A DNA stretch of 22,086 nt from NCBI GenBank assembly GCA_002381695.1, contig DFXM01000039.1:296519-318604 (forward strand), written 5' to 3'. This document shows positions 14,997 through 21,513 of the stretch, in pieces. A program made the position numbers and the translations under genes. The notes under the pieces are model-generated. The model was not told the DNA's origin. It was given only the letters and a program-made list of their open reading frames with translations, and ran no database searches. Within the stretch, counting starts at the first letter, position 1. Each line of letters begins with the position of its first letter. The stretch is from Clostridium sp. UBA4108. GTDB lineage: Bacteria; Bacillota; Clostridia; Clostridiales; Clostridiaceae.

Positions 14997-15767
14997 ATGA
15001 GTAAAATAGAATTAAGGAATATAGATTTTTCAATTGATGAGAAGCAGATTTTAAAAAAAATTAATCTTTCTATTAGAGATGGAGAGTTTTTTTCTATTCT
15101 AGGCCCCAGTGGTGTTGGAAAGACAACGATTCTTAAAATTATTACAGGTGCATTAATACCTTCTAAGGGAAATATTTTAGTTGATGACAAAATTATAGAT
15201 GATGTAGCTATAGAGAAGAGAAATATTGTAATGGTTCACCAATCAAAGCAGCTTTTTCCACATATGACAGTGAGAGAAAATGTGGAGTTTGGGCTGAAAA
15301 TGCGGAAGTTATCCAAGGATGTAATTAAAGATAAGATAAATCTATTAGTAGATTTTTTTAATATGGAAGAGCATATGAGAAAATACCCTCATCAGCTTTC
15401 AGGAGGACAACAACAGCTTATAGCATTGATGCGTGGTTTAGCAGTGGACCCAAAGGTGCTTTTGCTAGATGAACCTTTTACAGGGTTAGATAATAATTTG
15501 AAAAAGTATGTAAAAGATTATATCATGAAAATACAAAAGAAGTTTAAAATTACCACCATTATGATTACTCATGAGAAGGAAGATGCTTTTTCTATGAGTG
15601 ATACTATAGCTTTTCTATTTAGAGGGGAGATAGCATTGGTAAAGGCGCCAAGGGAACTAAAAAATAAAACAAATATTCCTCACATTGATGAATATTTAGG
15701 AGAAATTACTACTCTACCAGATGGAAATATTGTTTTTTCAGATAAAATCATGAATATACAAAAATAA
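14997..15767 (+). CDS. ABC importer ATPase (YnjD-like)
   Basis: A 256-residue nucleotide-binding subunit with all core motifs: Walker A GPSGVGKT (36-43), Q-loop Gln82 (VHQSKQLFPHMTVRENV), signature LSGGQQQ (134-140), Walker B VLLLDEP (154-160), D-loop and the switch histidine His192 (MITHEKEDAF). The short C-terminus has no regulatory domain of the MalK type. The ATG at 14997 is preferred because AAGGA (14984-14988) sits 8 bases upstream; the ATG at 14988 overlaps that site. It powers the importer with the two permeases and the lipoprotein. The 127-base gap before it is unusual for this otherwise overlapping operon. Confidence 0.9.
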   Translation: MSKIELRNIDFSIDEKQILKKINLSIRDGEFFSILGPSGVGKTTILKIITGALIPSKGNILVDDKIIDDVAIEKRNIVMVHQSKQLFPHMTVRENVEFGLKMRKLSKDVIKDKINLLVDFFNMEEHMRKYPHQLSGGQQQLIALMRGLAVDPKVLLLDEPFTGLDNNLKKYVKDYIMKIQKKFKITTIMITHEKEDAFSMSDTIAFLFRGEIALVKAPRELKNKTNIPHIDEYLGEITTLPDGNIVFSDKIMNIQK

Positions 15768-15796
15768 GGACTATAATTTAAAAAAATTATAGTCTT
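15767..15796. terminator. Bidirectional terminator between convergent genes
   Basis: A 13-pair stem (15767-15779 with 15784-15796, GGACTATAATTT with one G-U pair) and 4-nt loop, overlapping the last base of the ATPase stop codon. T-rich sequence follows on the right and its minus-strand equivalent on the left. It serves the importer operon and probably the convergent TVP38 gene. Confidence 0.75.
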
Positions 15797-15801
15797 TATC
15801 T

Positions 15802-16461
15802 TTATTCTACGAATTTTCCCTTGGCAACTCTTTTTCCTAAAACAAGAGAAAACACTGTTAGAAGTATCAAAAGTATGATAGAAACTATAAATGCAGGATC
15901 TTTAACATCTATAGCTTGACTTCCAATGTTTAAAAAAACTAAGGTTCCAGGTAAAATACCTATTAAAGTGGCTATCATATAATTGGTGAATTTTATTGGG
16001 GTCAGACCTGCTCCATAGTTAATGACATTATAGGGCATAGCAGGTATTAGTCGTAATATAAAGATAACCCAAAAACCACGTTTTTCATCAACTTCCAACA
16101 AAAATTTTCCCCATTTCTCGGGAAGCTTTTTTTGTAATAGTTCAGTGACAGCATCTTTTGCTAAAACCTTAGCCATAAGAAACATAATGGCACTATTTAT
16201 TGCAGCTCCGATGATAGTATAAATTGTACCGGGAAGAAATCCGAAAAGCAGTCCAGCTGCAAGTGCGAGTACAGGCACTGGGAAAAAGGCAATGGGAAGC
16301 AAAGTAAAGCAAAGTATATAAATTATAGGTGCTAAATATCCAAAATCTTGTATATATTCACGTAGTACTTCTGGAGTTAAACCTCTAAAAAAAGCAAAAT
16401 AAATGATTCCTAAAAGTAGAAGTAAAAGAAGTGAAAAAATAACTTTCTTATTTTTTTTCAT
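15802..16461 (-). CDS. TVP38/TMEM64 (VTT-domain) membrane protein 2
   Basis: A 219-residue polytopic membrane protein of the same family as the product of 7098-7790, but only distantly similar to it. Seen are the FFPVPVLALAAGLLFGFLPG entry region, ILRLIPAMPYNVINYGAGLT (the family hallmark R-x-x-P...N-Y-x-A/G-G-L-T) and GILPGTLVFLNIGSQA. Proteins of this group may move lipids across the membrane; the exact role is not known. It converges with the importer operon and has its own GAGGAGGC ribosome binding site. In E. coli the YdjX and YdjZ relatives lie directly beside the ynj genes, so its position here supports a shared task. Confidence 0.87.
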   Translation of the reverse strand: MKKNKKVIFSLLLLLLLGIIYFAFFRGLTPEVLREYIQDFGYLAPIIYILCFTLLPIAFFPVPVLALAAGLLFGFLPGTIYTIIGAAINSAIMFLMAKVLAKDAVTELLQKKLPEKWGKFLLEVDEKRGFWVIFILRLIPAMPYNVINYGAGLTPIKFTNYMIATLIGILPGTLVFLNIGSQAIDVKDPAFIVSIILLILLTVFSLVLGKRVAKGKFVE

Positions 16462-17078
16462 AGAACTGCCTCCTCATAGATTTCATTTTGGCAGTAGCAT
16501 TATAAGTGTATTTCAATAAACGCTAGGGCCTAAAACACCATATTTAGTTACATTTGTTTATGAACATAAAATTTTTTAGGAAAATTTATAGATTTTTCCT
16601 ATGTAATTTTCATGTCCATAAAGTATGATATATAATTTGAAAGTGTAAGTCAACACATTGAAGGAACTATGGTTATTCATAAAATTAATAGTACTTAATT
16701 ATACTATTAATTTTATCTATAGAGTTCTCTAATCATTAATATACTTTGAGTTTCTATTTTAAAATTTGATTTTGTTTTAATATATAGATTGTAATAATAA
16801 AATTACATAATGCAAATAGACTTTTATTTTATAAACTATTTAAATTGAACTACATATTATTACTTACAAATCATTTAAAATAAGGCCTAAAATTTTATCT
16901 TGACTGAACCCCAAGAGAATGGATTATTAGTTATTTTCAGTAGATGACTAAGTAGCTTTTTAGAACTAAAAAATTTCTAATGAATATAATATCATAGAAG
17001 TTAAAAGTTTAAAATCTTTAATAAAAGAGTATTTTTTCTTTCTAATGAAAATCTTAAGATATTAAGGAGGGAAATAAA
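16462..17078. other. 617-bp intergenic region without genes
   Basis: Between the starts of the leftward TVP38 gene and the rightward amidase gene I see no coding frame. It contains a possible minus-strand -10 (ATTATA, 16499-16504, no good -35) and a short stem TAGGAAAA (16577-16584 with 16594-16601). It also has a perfect 15-bp hairpin (16679-16693 with 16702-16716) and a degenerate copy of the intergenic repeat (16770-16885). The rest is AT-rich with nothing recognisable. The amidase promoter could not be identified. Confidence 0.6.
16770..16885 (+). repeat. Intergenic repeat copy E, degenerate and interrupted
   Basis: The left part TTTTGTTTTAATATATAG (16770-16787) matches the left end of copy B. 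The right part TTGAACTACATATTATTACT (16845-16864), followed by TACAAATCATTTAAAATAAG, matches its right end with several changes. About 57 bp of unrelated AT-rich DNA separate the two, in the same kind of position as the extra sequence in copy C. Confidence 0.6.
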
Positions 17079-17795
17079 ATGCTACCAGTAATAAAAAAGA
17101 TAAGCAAATACAATTATTCAAAAGGCAATAAGCCAGCATATATCGTTATTCATGACACAGGTAACTTTAGCGATACTGCTGCAAATAATGCTAATTACTT
17201 TTGCGCTGGTAACCATAATGCATCAGCACATTATTTTGTAGATGAAAATTCAATATATCAAGTTGTTGAGGAATTTAATTGTGCATGGCATTGTGGTGAT
17301 GGCAACGGTAAAAATGGAATAAGTAATAGCAATTCTATTGGTATTGAGATGTGCAATAAAGGAGGAGCTATCGCTAATAAGACTAAAGATAATACCATTG
17401 AGTTAATAAAGAGTCTTCAAGCTAAGTACAATATACCCAATGAGAGAGTAGTTCGCCACTATGATGCCTCACGAAAAATTTGTCCTAAGAATATGAGTAA
17501 AGATAACTGGAAATTGTGGAAGGAATTTAAAGCTAGATTATCACCTGTAAAATATGCCATAGATACTGTTGTAATAATAACAAACCCTATAGACGAAATA
17601 ATTGCCAAATACCTTTATAAGGCATTTGGATGGGGTATATTAATGTTAAATCAATACCAAATTGGAAGCGCTAGAAGAGTTGTTGCTGTTGGAGATGCTG
17701 TGGGAAAGTTAAAGGCAGATATAGAGTTAATTGGGAATGAAAGCTATAACACAGAGGATATAGTTTTAAAATATATAAAAGAAAATAAAAAGTAG
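17079..17795 (+). CDS. N-acetylmuramoyl-L-alanine amidase, endolysin type
   Basis: A 238-residue amidase_2/PGRP-fold enzyme that cuts the bond between muramic acid and the peptide of peptidoglycan. The predicted zinc ligands are His25 (YIVIHDTGN), His127 (VVRHYDAS) and Cys135 (KICPKNM), the same trio as in T7 lysozyme. NASAHYFVDENSIYQVV (about 47-63) and NSIGIEMCN (about 85-93) are typical. Residues about 155-238 form a separate module, probably for cell-wall binding, with VVAVGDAVGKLKADIELIGN; I do not recognise its family securely. There is no signal peptide, as in phage endolysins, which leave the cell through a holin. No holin or other phage gene is in the window, so this may be a phage leftover or a domesticated lysin. 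AAGGAGGG precedes the ATG. Confidence 0.87.
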   Translation: MLPVIKKISKYNYSKGNKPAYIVIHDTGNFSDTAANNANYFCAGNHNASAHYFVDENSIYQVVEEFNCAWHCGDGNGKNGISNSNSIGIEMCNKGGAIANKTKDNTIELIKSLQAKYNIPNERVVRHYDASRKICPKNMSKDNWKLWKEFKARLSPVKYAIDTVVIITNPIDEIIAKYLYKAFGWGILMLNQYQIGSARRVVAVGDAVGKLKADIELIGNESYNTEDIVLKYIKENKK

Positions 17796-17853
17796 AATTA
17801 ACATTGTGGACAATCTATGGTAAATTTTCTTATTAATACTTTCAAGGTTTTAA

Positions 17854-17882
17854 TAAAGAGGCACAGCTTGTGTGCCTCTTTA
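17854..17882. terminator. Terminator between amidase and ahpC
   Basis: A 12-bp stem (TAAAGAGGCACA, 17854-17865 with 17871-17882) and 5-nt loop, followed by AAAAGGTTTTTT. It lies between convergent genes and could serve both. Confidence 0.7.
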
Positions 17883-17919
17883 AAAGGTTTTTTATAAATA
17901 ATATGTTGGGGGATATATA

Positions 17920-18483
17920 TTATAGTTTTCCAACCAAATCTAAGCTTGGAACTAATGTTTCAGCACCAGGAGTCCATTTTGCAGGACAAACTTCATCTCC
18001 ATGTTCGGCTATGAATTGAGCAGCCTGAACTTTTCTTAATAATTCATCAGCATTTCTTCCAATCCCTAAATCATTAACCTCGTAGGCTTTGATTTCTCCT
18101 TCAGGATTAACTATGAAAGATCCTCTTAAAGCTAAACCTTCTTCTTCGATCATAACCTGAAAATCTCTTGCTAGCTTTCCTGTTGGATCAGCTAACATTG
18201 GATATTGAATTTTAGCAATGGTTTCTGAAGCATCAGCCCATGCTTTGTGTACGAAGTGAGTATCTGTTGATACTGAGTAAACTTCACAATTTATGTTTTT
18301 AAATTTAGAGTAATTATCAGCTAAATCACCTAACTCCGTTGGACAAACAAAGGTAAAGTCTGCTGGATAGAATACAAATACTGACCAATGTCCTTTTATT
18401 GAATCTAGTGACACTTCTTTAAAGTCTCCATTCTGGTAACTTTCAACTGTAAAATCTGATACTTTTTTATTTATTAATGACAT
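17920..18483 (-). CDS. ahpC: Alkyl hydroperoxide reductase C (typical 2-Cys peroxiredoxin)
   Basis: A 187-residue peroxiredoxin that reduces hydrogen peroxide and organic peroxides. The peroxidatic cysteine is in DFTFVCPTELGDL and the resolving cysteine in GDEVCPAKWTPG near the C-terminus, as in AhpC. RGSFIVNPEGEI is the usual central block. The ATG at 18483 is chosen: GGAGGATG lies just before it, while the frame extending to 18537 would run through the regulatory boxes. No ahpF follows, since a terminator comes next, so another reductase (thioredoxin type or NADH-dependent) must recycle it. Two PerR/Fur-like boxes cover the promoter and leader, consistent with peroxide or iron control. Confidence 0.93.
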   Translation of the reverse strand: MSLINKKVSDFTVESYQNGDFKEVSLDSIKGHWSVFVFYPADFTFVCPTELGDLADNYSKFKNINCEVYSVSTDTHFVHKAWADASETIAKIQYPMLADPTGKLARDFQVMIEEEGLALRGSFIVNPEGEIKAYEVNDLGIGRNADELLRKVQAAQFIAEHGDEVCPAKWTPGAETLVPSLDLVGKL

Positions 18484-18521
18484 ATAAATCATCCTCCCAT
18501 AAATTGAAAATAAATTGCAAT

Positions 18522-18582
18522 TGATAATATTTATCAATTATCTTATATAATTAATAATAATTATTATATAAGAAAAAGTCAA
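18522..18582 (-). promoter_or_regulatory. ahpC promoter with two PerR/Fur-like boxes
   Basis: On the minus strand: TTGACT (18582-18577), 17-bp spacer, TATTAT (18559-18554). A perfect 7-1-7 palindrome TAATAAT-A-ATTATTA (18552-18566) covers the -10. A second box TGATAAT-A-TTTATCA (18522-18536), inside a 9-3-9 perfect dyad (18519-18539), lies in the early leader. Both are close to the PerR consensus (TTATAAT-n-ATTATAA) and the Fur consensus (TGATAAT-n-ATTATCA). The proteins cannot be told apart from these sites alone. Confidence 0.75.
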
Positions 18583-18634
18583 TAGCAAAATTGGGAATTT
18601 TGTAAAAAACATTCAATAAAGAAATACTTAGCTA

Positions 18635-18664
18635 TTGACATAGAATTCAAAACATGTTTTAAAT
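18635..18664 (+). promoter_or_regulatory. Likely promoter of the MBL-fold hydrolase gene
   Basis: A perfect TTGACA (18635-18640) is followed, after 17-18 bp, by TTTAAA or TTAAAT (18658-18664), a weak -10. It is divergent from the ahpC promoter. Confidence 0.45.
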
Positions 18665-18719
18665 AAGAAAAGCCAATATATATGAATTATATAAGAATAA
18701 ATTATGAAGGAGAAAGTTA

Positions 18720-19448
18720 ATGAGTAAATTGACAACTTTAGAAATAAAATTCAATATACAAGGGGTTGACCATACTATTTTCCCCGTTATTTTAAGAGAT
18801 GAAAATCAGGTTATATTAATTGATTGCGGATACCCTAATTTTTTACATCTAATAAAAACAGAAGCACAGTCAAAAGGTGTTGATATGAGTAAATTAACAA
18901 AAATAATTATAACTCATCATGATTTTGATCACATGGGTGCTTTAGCTGAATTTAAACGACAATACCCAAATATAAAGATACTTTCCTCCATTGAGGATGA
19001 AAAATATATTAGTGGCAAGGAAAAATCTTTAAGATTACAGCAAGCGGAGAGAATTTATGATGCTCTTCCAGAAGAAGAAAAAGAAAATGCTAAGAATTTT
19101 CAACAATTACTTAAGTCCATAGAAACTGCAGAAGTAGATATGTGTCTAAAGGATAAGGATTCATTTCCTTGGTGTGGAGGAATTGAAATAATTGCTACTC
19201 CTGGTCATATGCCAGGACATATTTCAATTTATGTAAAGGATAGTAAAACCCTAATCACAGGAGATGCATTAGTAGTAGAAAATGATAAATTGACTATTGC
19301 AAATCCAAATTATACTTTAGATATTGTGGAGGCAAAGAATTCTATAAGGAAATTACTAAACTATGATATAGATAGAATCATCTGTTATCATGGAGGAACA
19401 TATACAAGAAATATTAAAGATGCACTACAAGAAATCATTACAAGGTAA
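18720..19448 (+). CDS. Metallo-beta-lactamase-fold hydrolase
   Basis: A 242-residue cytosolic metallohydrolase of the MBL superfamily. The metal motif is THHDFDH (His66, Asp68, Asp70, His71). In the common HxHxDH form the third position is His; Asp here is seen in the YflN-like branch. Further ligands are His163 (TPGHMPGH), Asp182 (TGDAL) and His224 (CYHGG). An insert of about 60 residues rich in Lys and Glu (about 91-150) lies between the first and second motifs. The substrate is unknown; the fold covers thioesters, lactones and others, and it is unlikely to be a true beta-lactamase. It is divergent from ahpC and may share the 236-bp control region, so a stress link is possible. AAGGAG precedes the ATG. 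Confidence 0.87.
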   Translation: MSKLTTLEIKFNIQGVDHTIFPVILRDENQVILIDCGYPNFLHLIKTEAQSKGVDMSKLTKIIITHHDFDHMGALAEFKRQYPNIKILSSIEDEKYISGKEKSLRLQQAERIYDALPEEEKENAKNFQQLLKSIETAEVDMCLKDKDSFPWCGGIEIIATPGHMPGHISIYVKDSKTLITGDALVVENDKLTIANPNYTLDIVEAKNSIRKLLNYDIDRIICYHGGTYTRNIKDALQEIITR

Positions 19449-19538
19449 GGAATAAAAGTATGCTAATGAAATATTATAATATGACTTTTAAAATGAATTT
19501 GAATAAACAATAAATAACTTTATGTAGGATTAAAGACG

Positions 19539-19572
19539 AAAAAGGCAACTCTAAAAATAGAATTACCTTTTT
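19539..19572 (-). terminator. Terminator-like hairpin, degenerate copy
   Basis: Arms AAAAAGGCAACTCTA (19539-19553) and 19558-19572 pair over 15 positions. On the plus strand two of these are C-A mismatches (19546/19565 and 19549/19562). In leftward RNA both become G-U pairs and the stem stays intact, followed by a U-rich tail. It is therefore more likely a terminator for leftward transcription. Confidence 0.55.
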
Positions 19573-19687
19573 ACATGATAGGGTTCTTGAACTTTAATCG
19601 GACAAATATATTCTAACATAAAAAACGCAAAAAGTATACATATTATATATTATTTTGACACGAATTTACATGACCTTAACATTAGAA

Positions 19688-19715
19688 AAGGCAACTCTAG
19701 AAATAGAGTTGCCTT
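19688..19715 (-). terminator. Terminator-like hairpin, perfect copy
   Basis: A perfect 12-bp stem AAGGCAACTCTA (19688-19699 with 19704-19715) and a 4-base loop. In leftward RNA the right arm is followed by TTTTCTAA; the rightward tail (CCTAACAG) is poor. It probably ends the leftward DUF3888-like operon, about 270 bases after its last stop codon. Confidence 0.6.
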
Positions 19716-19981
19716 CCTAACAGAAAATTAGTTGAAAAACTAAAGGATTAAAAAGTTAAAACACTCTTTAATGTAAGAATATAATAACATAAAAATTGAA
19801 AGAAATATATAGAAAATATTTAATTTACAAAATATTTTTTAAATTGAAAGAATTATAGTGTATTACAACGGTTCATCAGGTTGGCTTGAAAAATTATTAT
19901 AAATTTTAAGATTGATATAGAAATTACCTCATATGTTAGGTATTCTTTTTAAAATGTTATTGATAAAGGATACATTTTATA

Positions 19982-20395
19982 TTATAAAAGAGGTGGTCTT
20001 TTTTCTATGTTAGATACTTTTGTGTTTACTCCGTCCGTAATTATAGTAACTATATAAATTCTATAGGGTGGTTCATATGAGCCAATATATGCTCCTATGT
20101 AAAATTTAATTTCAAATTCTCCAGTTGACAATTTATTTACGGATAGAACAGTTGAACTTCGATCATCAAATTCACAAGGGGGTATACCTTCCGCCTTAAA
20201 AGCATCCTTTATATAGGGTGAAAATACACGGATAAGTAAATCCCTCTCAGGAGTTTTGAGAGGTTGTTTATTTTCATTAATAAATTTATATATATTAGAG
20301 TAATTATGAGTAGTTGCAGCTGACACTGGAATAATGTATGTAAAACATAGAATTAATGTTAGTACTGAAAATAATAGATTTAATTTTTTAATCAT
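19982..20395 (-). CDS. Secreted DUF3888-like protein, copy 2
   Basis: A 137-residue exported protein of unknown function. Residues 1-26 form a signal peptide (KK, hydrophobic core, cleavage near VSAA). The mature part contains ERDLLIRVFSPYIKDAFK, then beta-rich blocks TVLSVNKLSTGEFEIKFYIG and PYRIYIVTIITDG. This pattern fits DUF3888, small secreted proteins of bacilli and clostridia; the assignment is from memory. It is a paralogue of the product of 20445-20846: same length class, same block order and similar signal peptide. The genes are 49 bases apart in the same direction and probably co-transcribed. GAGGTGAGG lies upstream of the ATG. Confidence 0.75.
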   Translation of the reverse strand: MIKKLNLLFSVLTLILCFTYIIPVSAATTHNYSNIYKFINENKQPLKTPERDLLIRVFSPYIKDAFKAEGIPPCEFDDRSSTVLSVNKLSTGEFEIKFYIGAYIGSYEPPYRIYIVTIITDGVNTKVSNIEKRPPLL

Positions 20396-20444
20396 GACCT
20401 CACCTCATTATTGTATTTTGTAATATAGATATGGAATCTTAAAA

Positions 20445-20846
20445 TTACCGTTCCAATATGTCAGTAACGCTTATAGATTCTCTATCTATAGTAAAAGTAA
20501 TTATATAAAATTGGAAAGGGGCACCAGGAAACTCGGATAGTATTCTAATATAAACTTTGACTTCATATGCTTCATCAGATATTTTATTTATTGAAAAAAC
20601 AGTTATATCATTTAAATCAAATTGAGATGGTTTTATATTTTTTTCCATAAGGGCATTTGATATATAAGGTAAAAGTATATGTAAAATTAAATCCTTCTCA
20701 ACAGTAGTTGTAGGTTGATTATTTATATTACTATAATTATTAACATTGGAATTGCTAGCAGTAGTTATAGCTGCTGCTGGAGTAAAATATATAAAACATA
20801 AAATTAATTCTAATGCTAAAAATAATGCATTTAACTTTTTAAGCAT
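20445..20846 (-). CDS. Secreted DUF3888-like protein, copy 1
   Basis: A 133-residue exported protein of unknown function. The signal peptide (about 1-26, MLKKLNALFLALELILCF...) ends near AAAI. An Asn/Ser/Thr-rich linker follows, then EKDLILHILLPYISNALMEK and ITVFSINKISDEAYEVKVYI and PFQFYIITFTIDRE. The alignment with the downstream paralogue is clear over the whole length but not close, so the duplication is old. The signal peptides are the most similar part. GAGGTGAT precedes the ATG. The upstream region towards the MarR gene contains a fragment of the intergenic repeat, so the promoter may lie in or next to that repeat. Confidence 0.75.
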   Translation of the reverse strand: MLKKLNALFLALELILCFIYFTPAAAITTASNSNVNNYSNINNQPTTTVEKDLILHILLPYISNALMEKNIKPSQFDLNDITVFSINKISDEAYEVKVYIRILSEFPGAPFQFYIITFTIDRESISVTDILER

Positions 20847-20888
20847 AGTATCACCTCAGTATTAGATTTTGTAATATAAGAAAAATTA

Positions 20889-20929
20889 TTCATTATCAGT
20901 ACTATATTAAGACAAAGTATTTTAATTAA
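20889..20929 (-). repeat. Intergenic repeat copy F, partial
   Basis: TTCATTATCAGTACTATATT (20889-20908), followed by AAGACAAAGT and TTTAATTAA, matches the left half of the family (copies A and D) read on the minus strand. The right half is missing. It lies in the gap between the DUF3888-like pair and the MarR gene. Confidence 0.6.
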
Positions 20930-20988
20930 ATAAAATAAATTATTTTAGTAGTGTAACTATAATATGAAATTAATTTCTAGTAAAATTG

Positions 20989-21037
20989 TTGACAAGGAAA
21001 CAAAAATGCGGTATTATTGTTTCATCGGAAACAATAA
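20989..21037 (+). promoter_or_regulatory. Promoter and operator of the MarR-cyclase operon
   Basis: TTGACA (20989-20994), 17-bp spacer, TATTAT (21012-21017) is a strong promoter. A perfect 10-bp inverted repeat TTATTGTTTC-4-GAAACAATAA (21014-21023 and 21028-21037) overlaps the -10 and the start site. It fits a MarR dimer site and suggests autorepression. The promoter lies inside the longer reading frame, which supports the later GTG start. Confidence 0.82.
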
Positions 21038-21050
21038 GGAGGTGTTTAAA

Positions 21051-21512
21051 GTGGATAATATTAACATTATTATGAAGAGTTTTAAAGAAATATATGAAAA
21101 AGAAGAAACTCTAGGAAAATTAGCATTTAAGGGCGAATATGAGAAGTATGGAGTTTCAGAGATACATTGTTTAGATTTCATAGGAAAAATAAAAGATCCT
21201 AACGTTACTAAAATATCTCAAAGTATGAATATGACGAGAGGTGCTATAAGTAAGATTAGCAAAAAACTTATGAATAATAATCTTATTCATAAGTATAAAA
21301 AACCTGAGAATGATAAGGAGATATATTTTAAGTTAACAGAATTAGGTGAAAGATTATATAAGCATCATGAAATAAAACATAGGGAGTGGGAAGAAAGAAA
21401 TAATAAATTTTTTAAAAATATAGATAAAAAGGATCAAGAAGTTGTAGCTAGTTTCTTGAAAAAATTTAATAATTATTTGGACGAAATAATAGAATTAGAA
21501 GGAGAGATATAG
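21051..21512 (+). CDS. MarR-family transcriptional regulator
   Basis: A 153-residue winged helix regulator. The DNA-binding part is KYGVSEIHCLDFIGKIKD, PNVTKISQSMNMTRGAISKI (recognition helix) and a wing with KYKKPENDKEIYFKLTELG, all characteristic of MarR. The long C-terminal helix (about 115-150, charged) would serve in dimer formation. I take the GTG at 21051 because AAGGAGGTG (21036-21044) lies directly upstream. An ATG at 20964 in the same frame would place the promoter and operator inside the gene. Only one base separates its stop from the cyclase-family gene, so the two form an operon, and the regulator probably senses a substrate or product of that enzyme. Confidence 0.9.
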   Translation: MDNINIIMKSFKEIYEKEETLGKLAFKGEYEKYGVSEIHCLDFIGKIKDPNVTKISQSMNMTRGAISKISKKLMNNNLIHKYKKPENDKEIYFKLTELGERLYKHHEIKHREWEERNNKFFKNIDKKDQEVVASFLKKFNNYLDEIIELEGEI

Positions 21513-21513
21513 T

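Larger units (their letters stand above)
19449..19981. other. 533-bp intergenic region with duplicated hairpins
   Basis: No coding frame is seen between the MBL-fold gene and the leftward DUF3888-like gene. It holds two related hairpins (19539-19572 and 19688-19715) and a TTGACA (19655-19660) with a possible TAACAT 16 bp downstream (19677-19682). A weak short stem is at 19925-19942. The rest is AT-rich and unremarkable. Confidence 0.6.

Noticed and set aside
16608..16636. Promoter with TATAAT at 16631
   Set aside because: No acceptable -35 and no gene directly downstream; TATAAT is common in such AT-rich DNA.
18720..19448. Antibiotic-resistance beta-lactamase
   Set aside because: The metal motif and size fit general MBL-fold hydrolases; there is no export signal.
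19655..19715. Small RNA gene starting from TTGACA at 19655
   Set aside because: The -10 is weak and the hairpin is better explained as a leftward terminator, whose tail fits the other strand.
20964..21050. N-terminal extension of the MarR protein from ATG 20964
   Set aside because: It contains a strong promoter and operator, and a strong ribosome binding site precedes the GTG at 21051.
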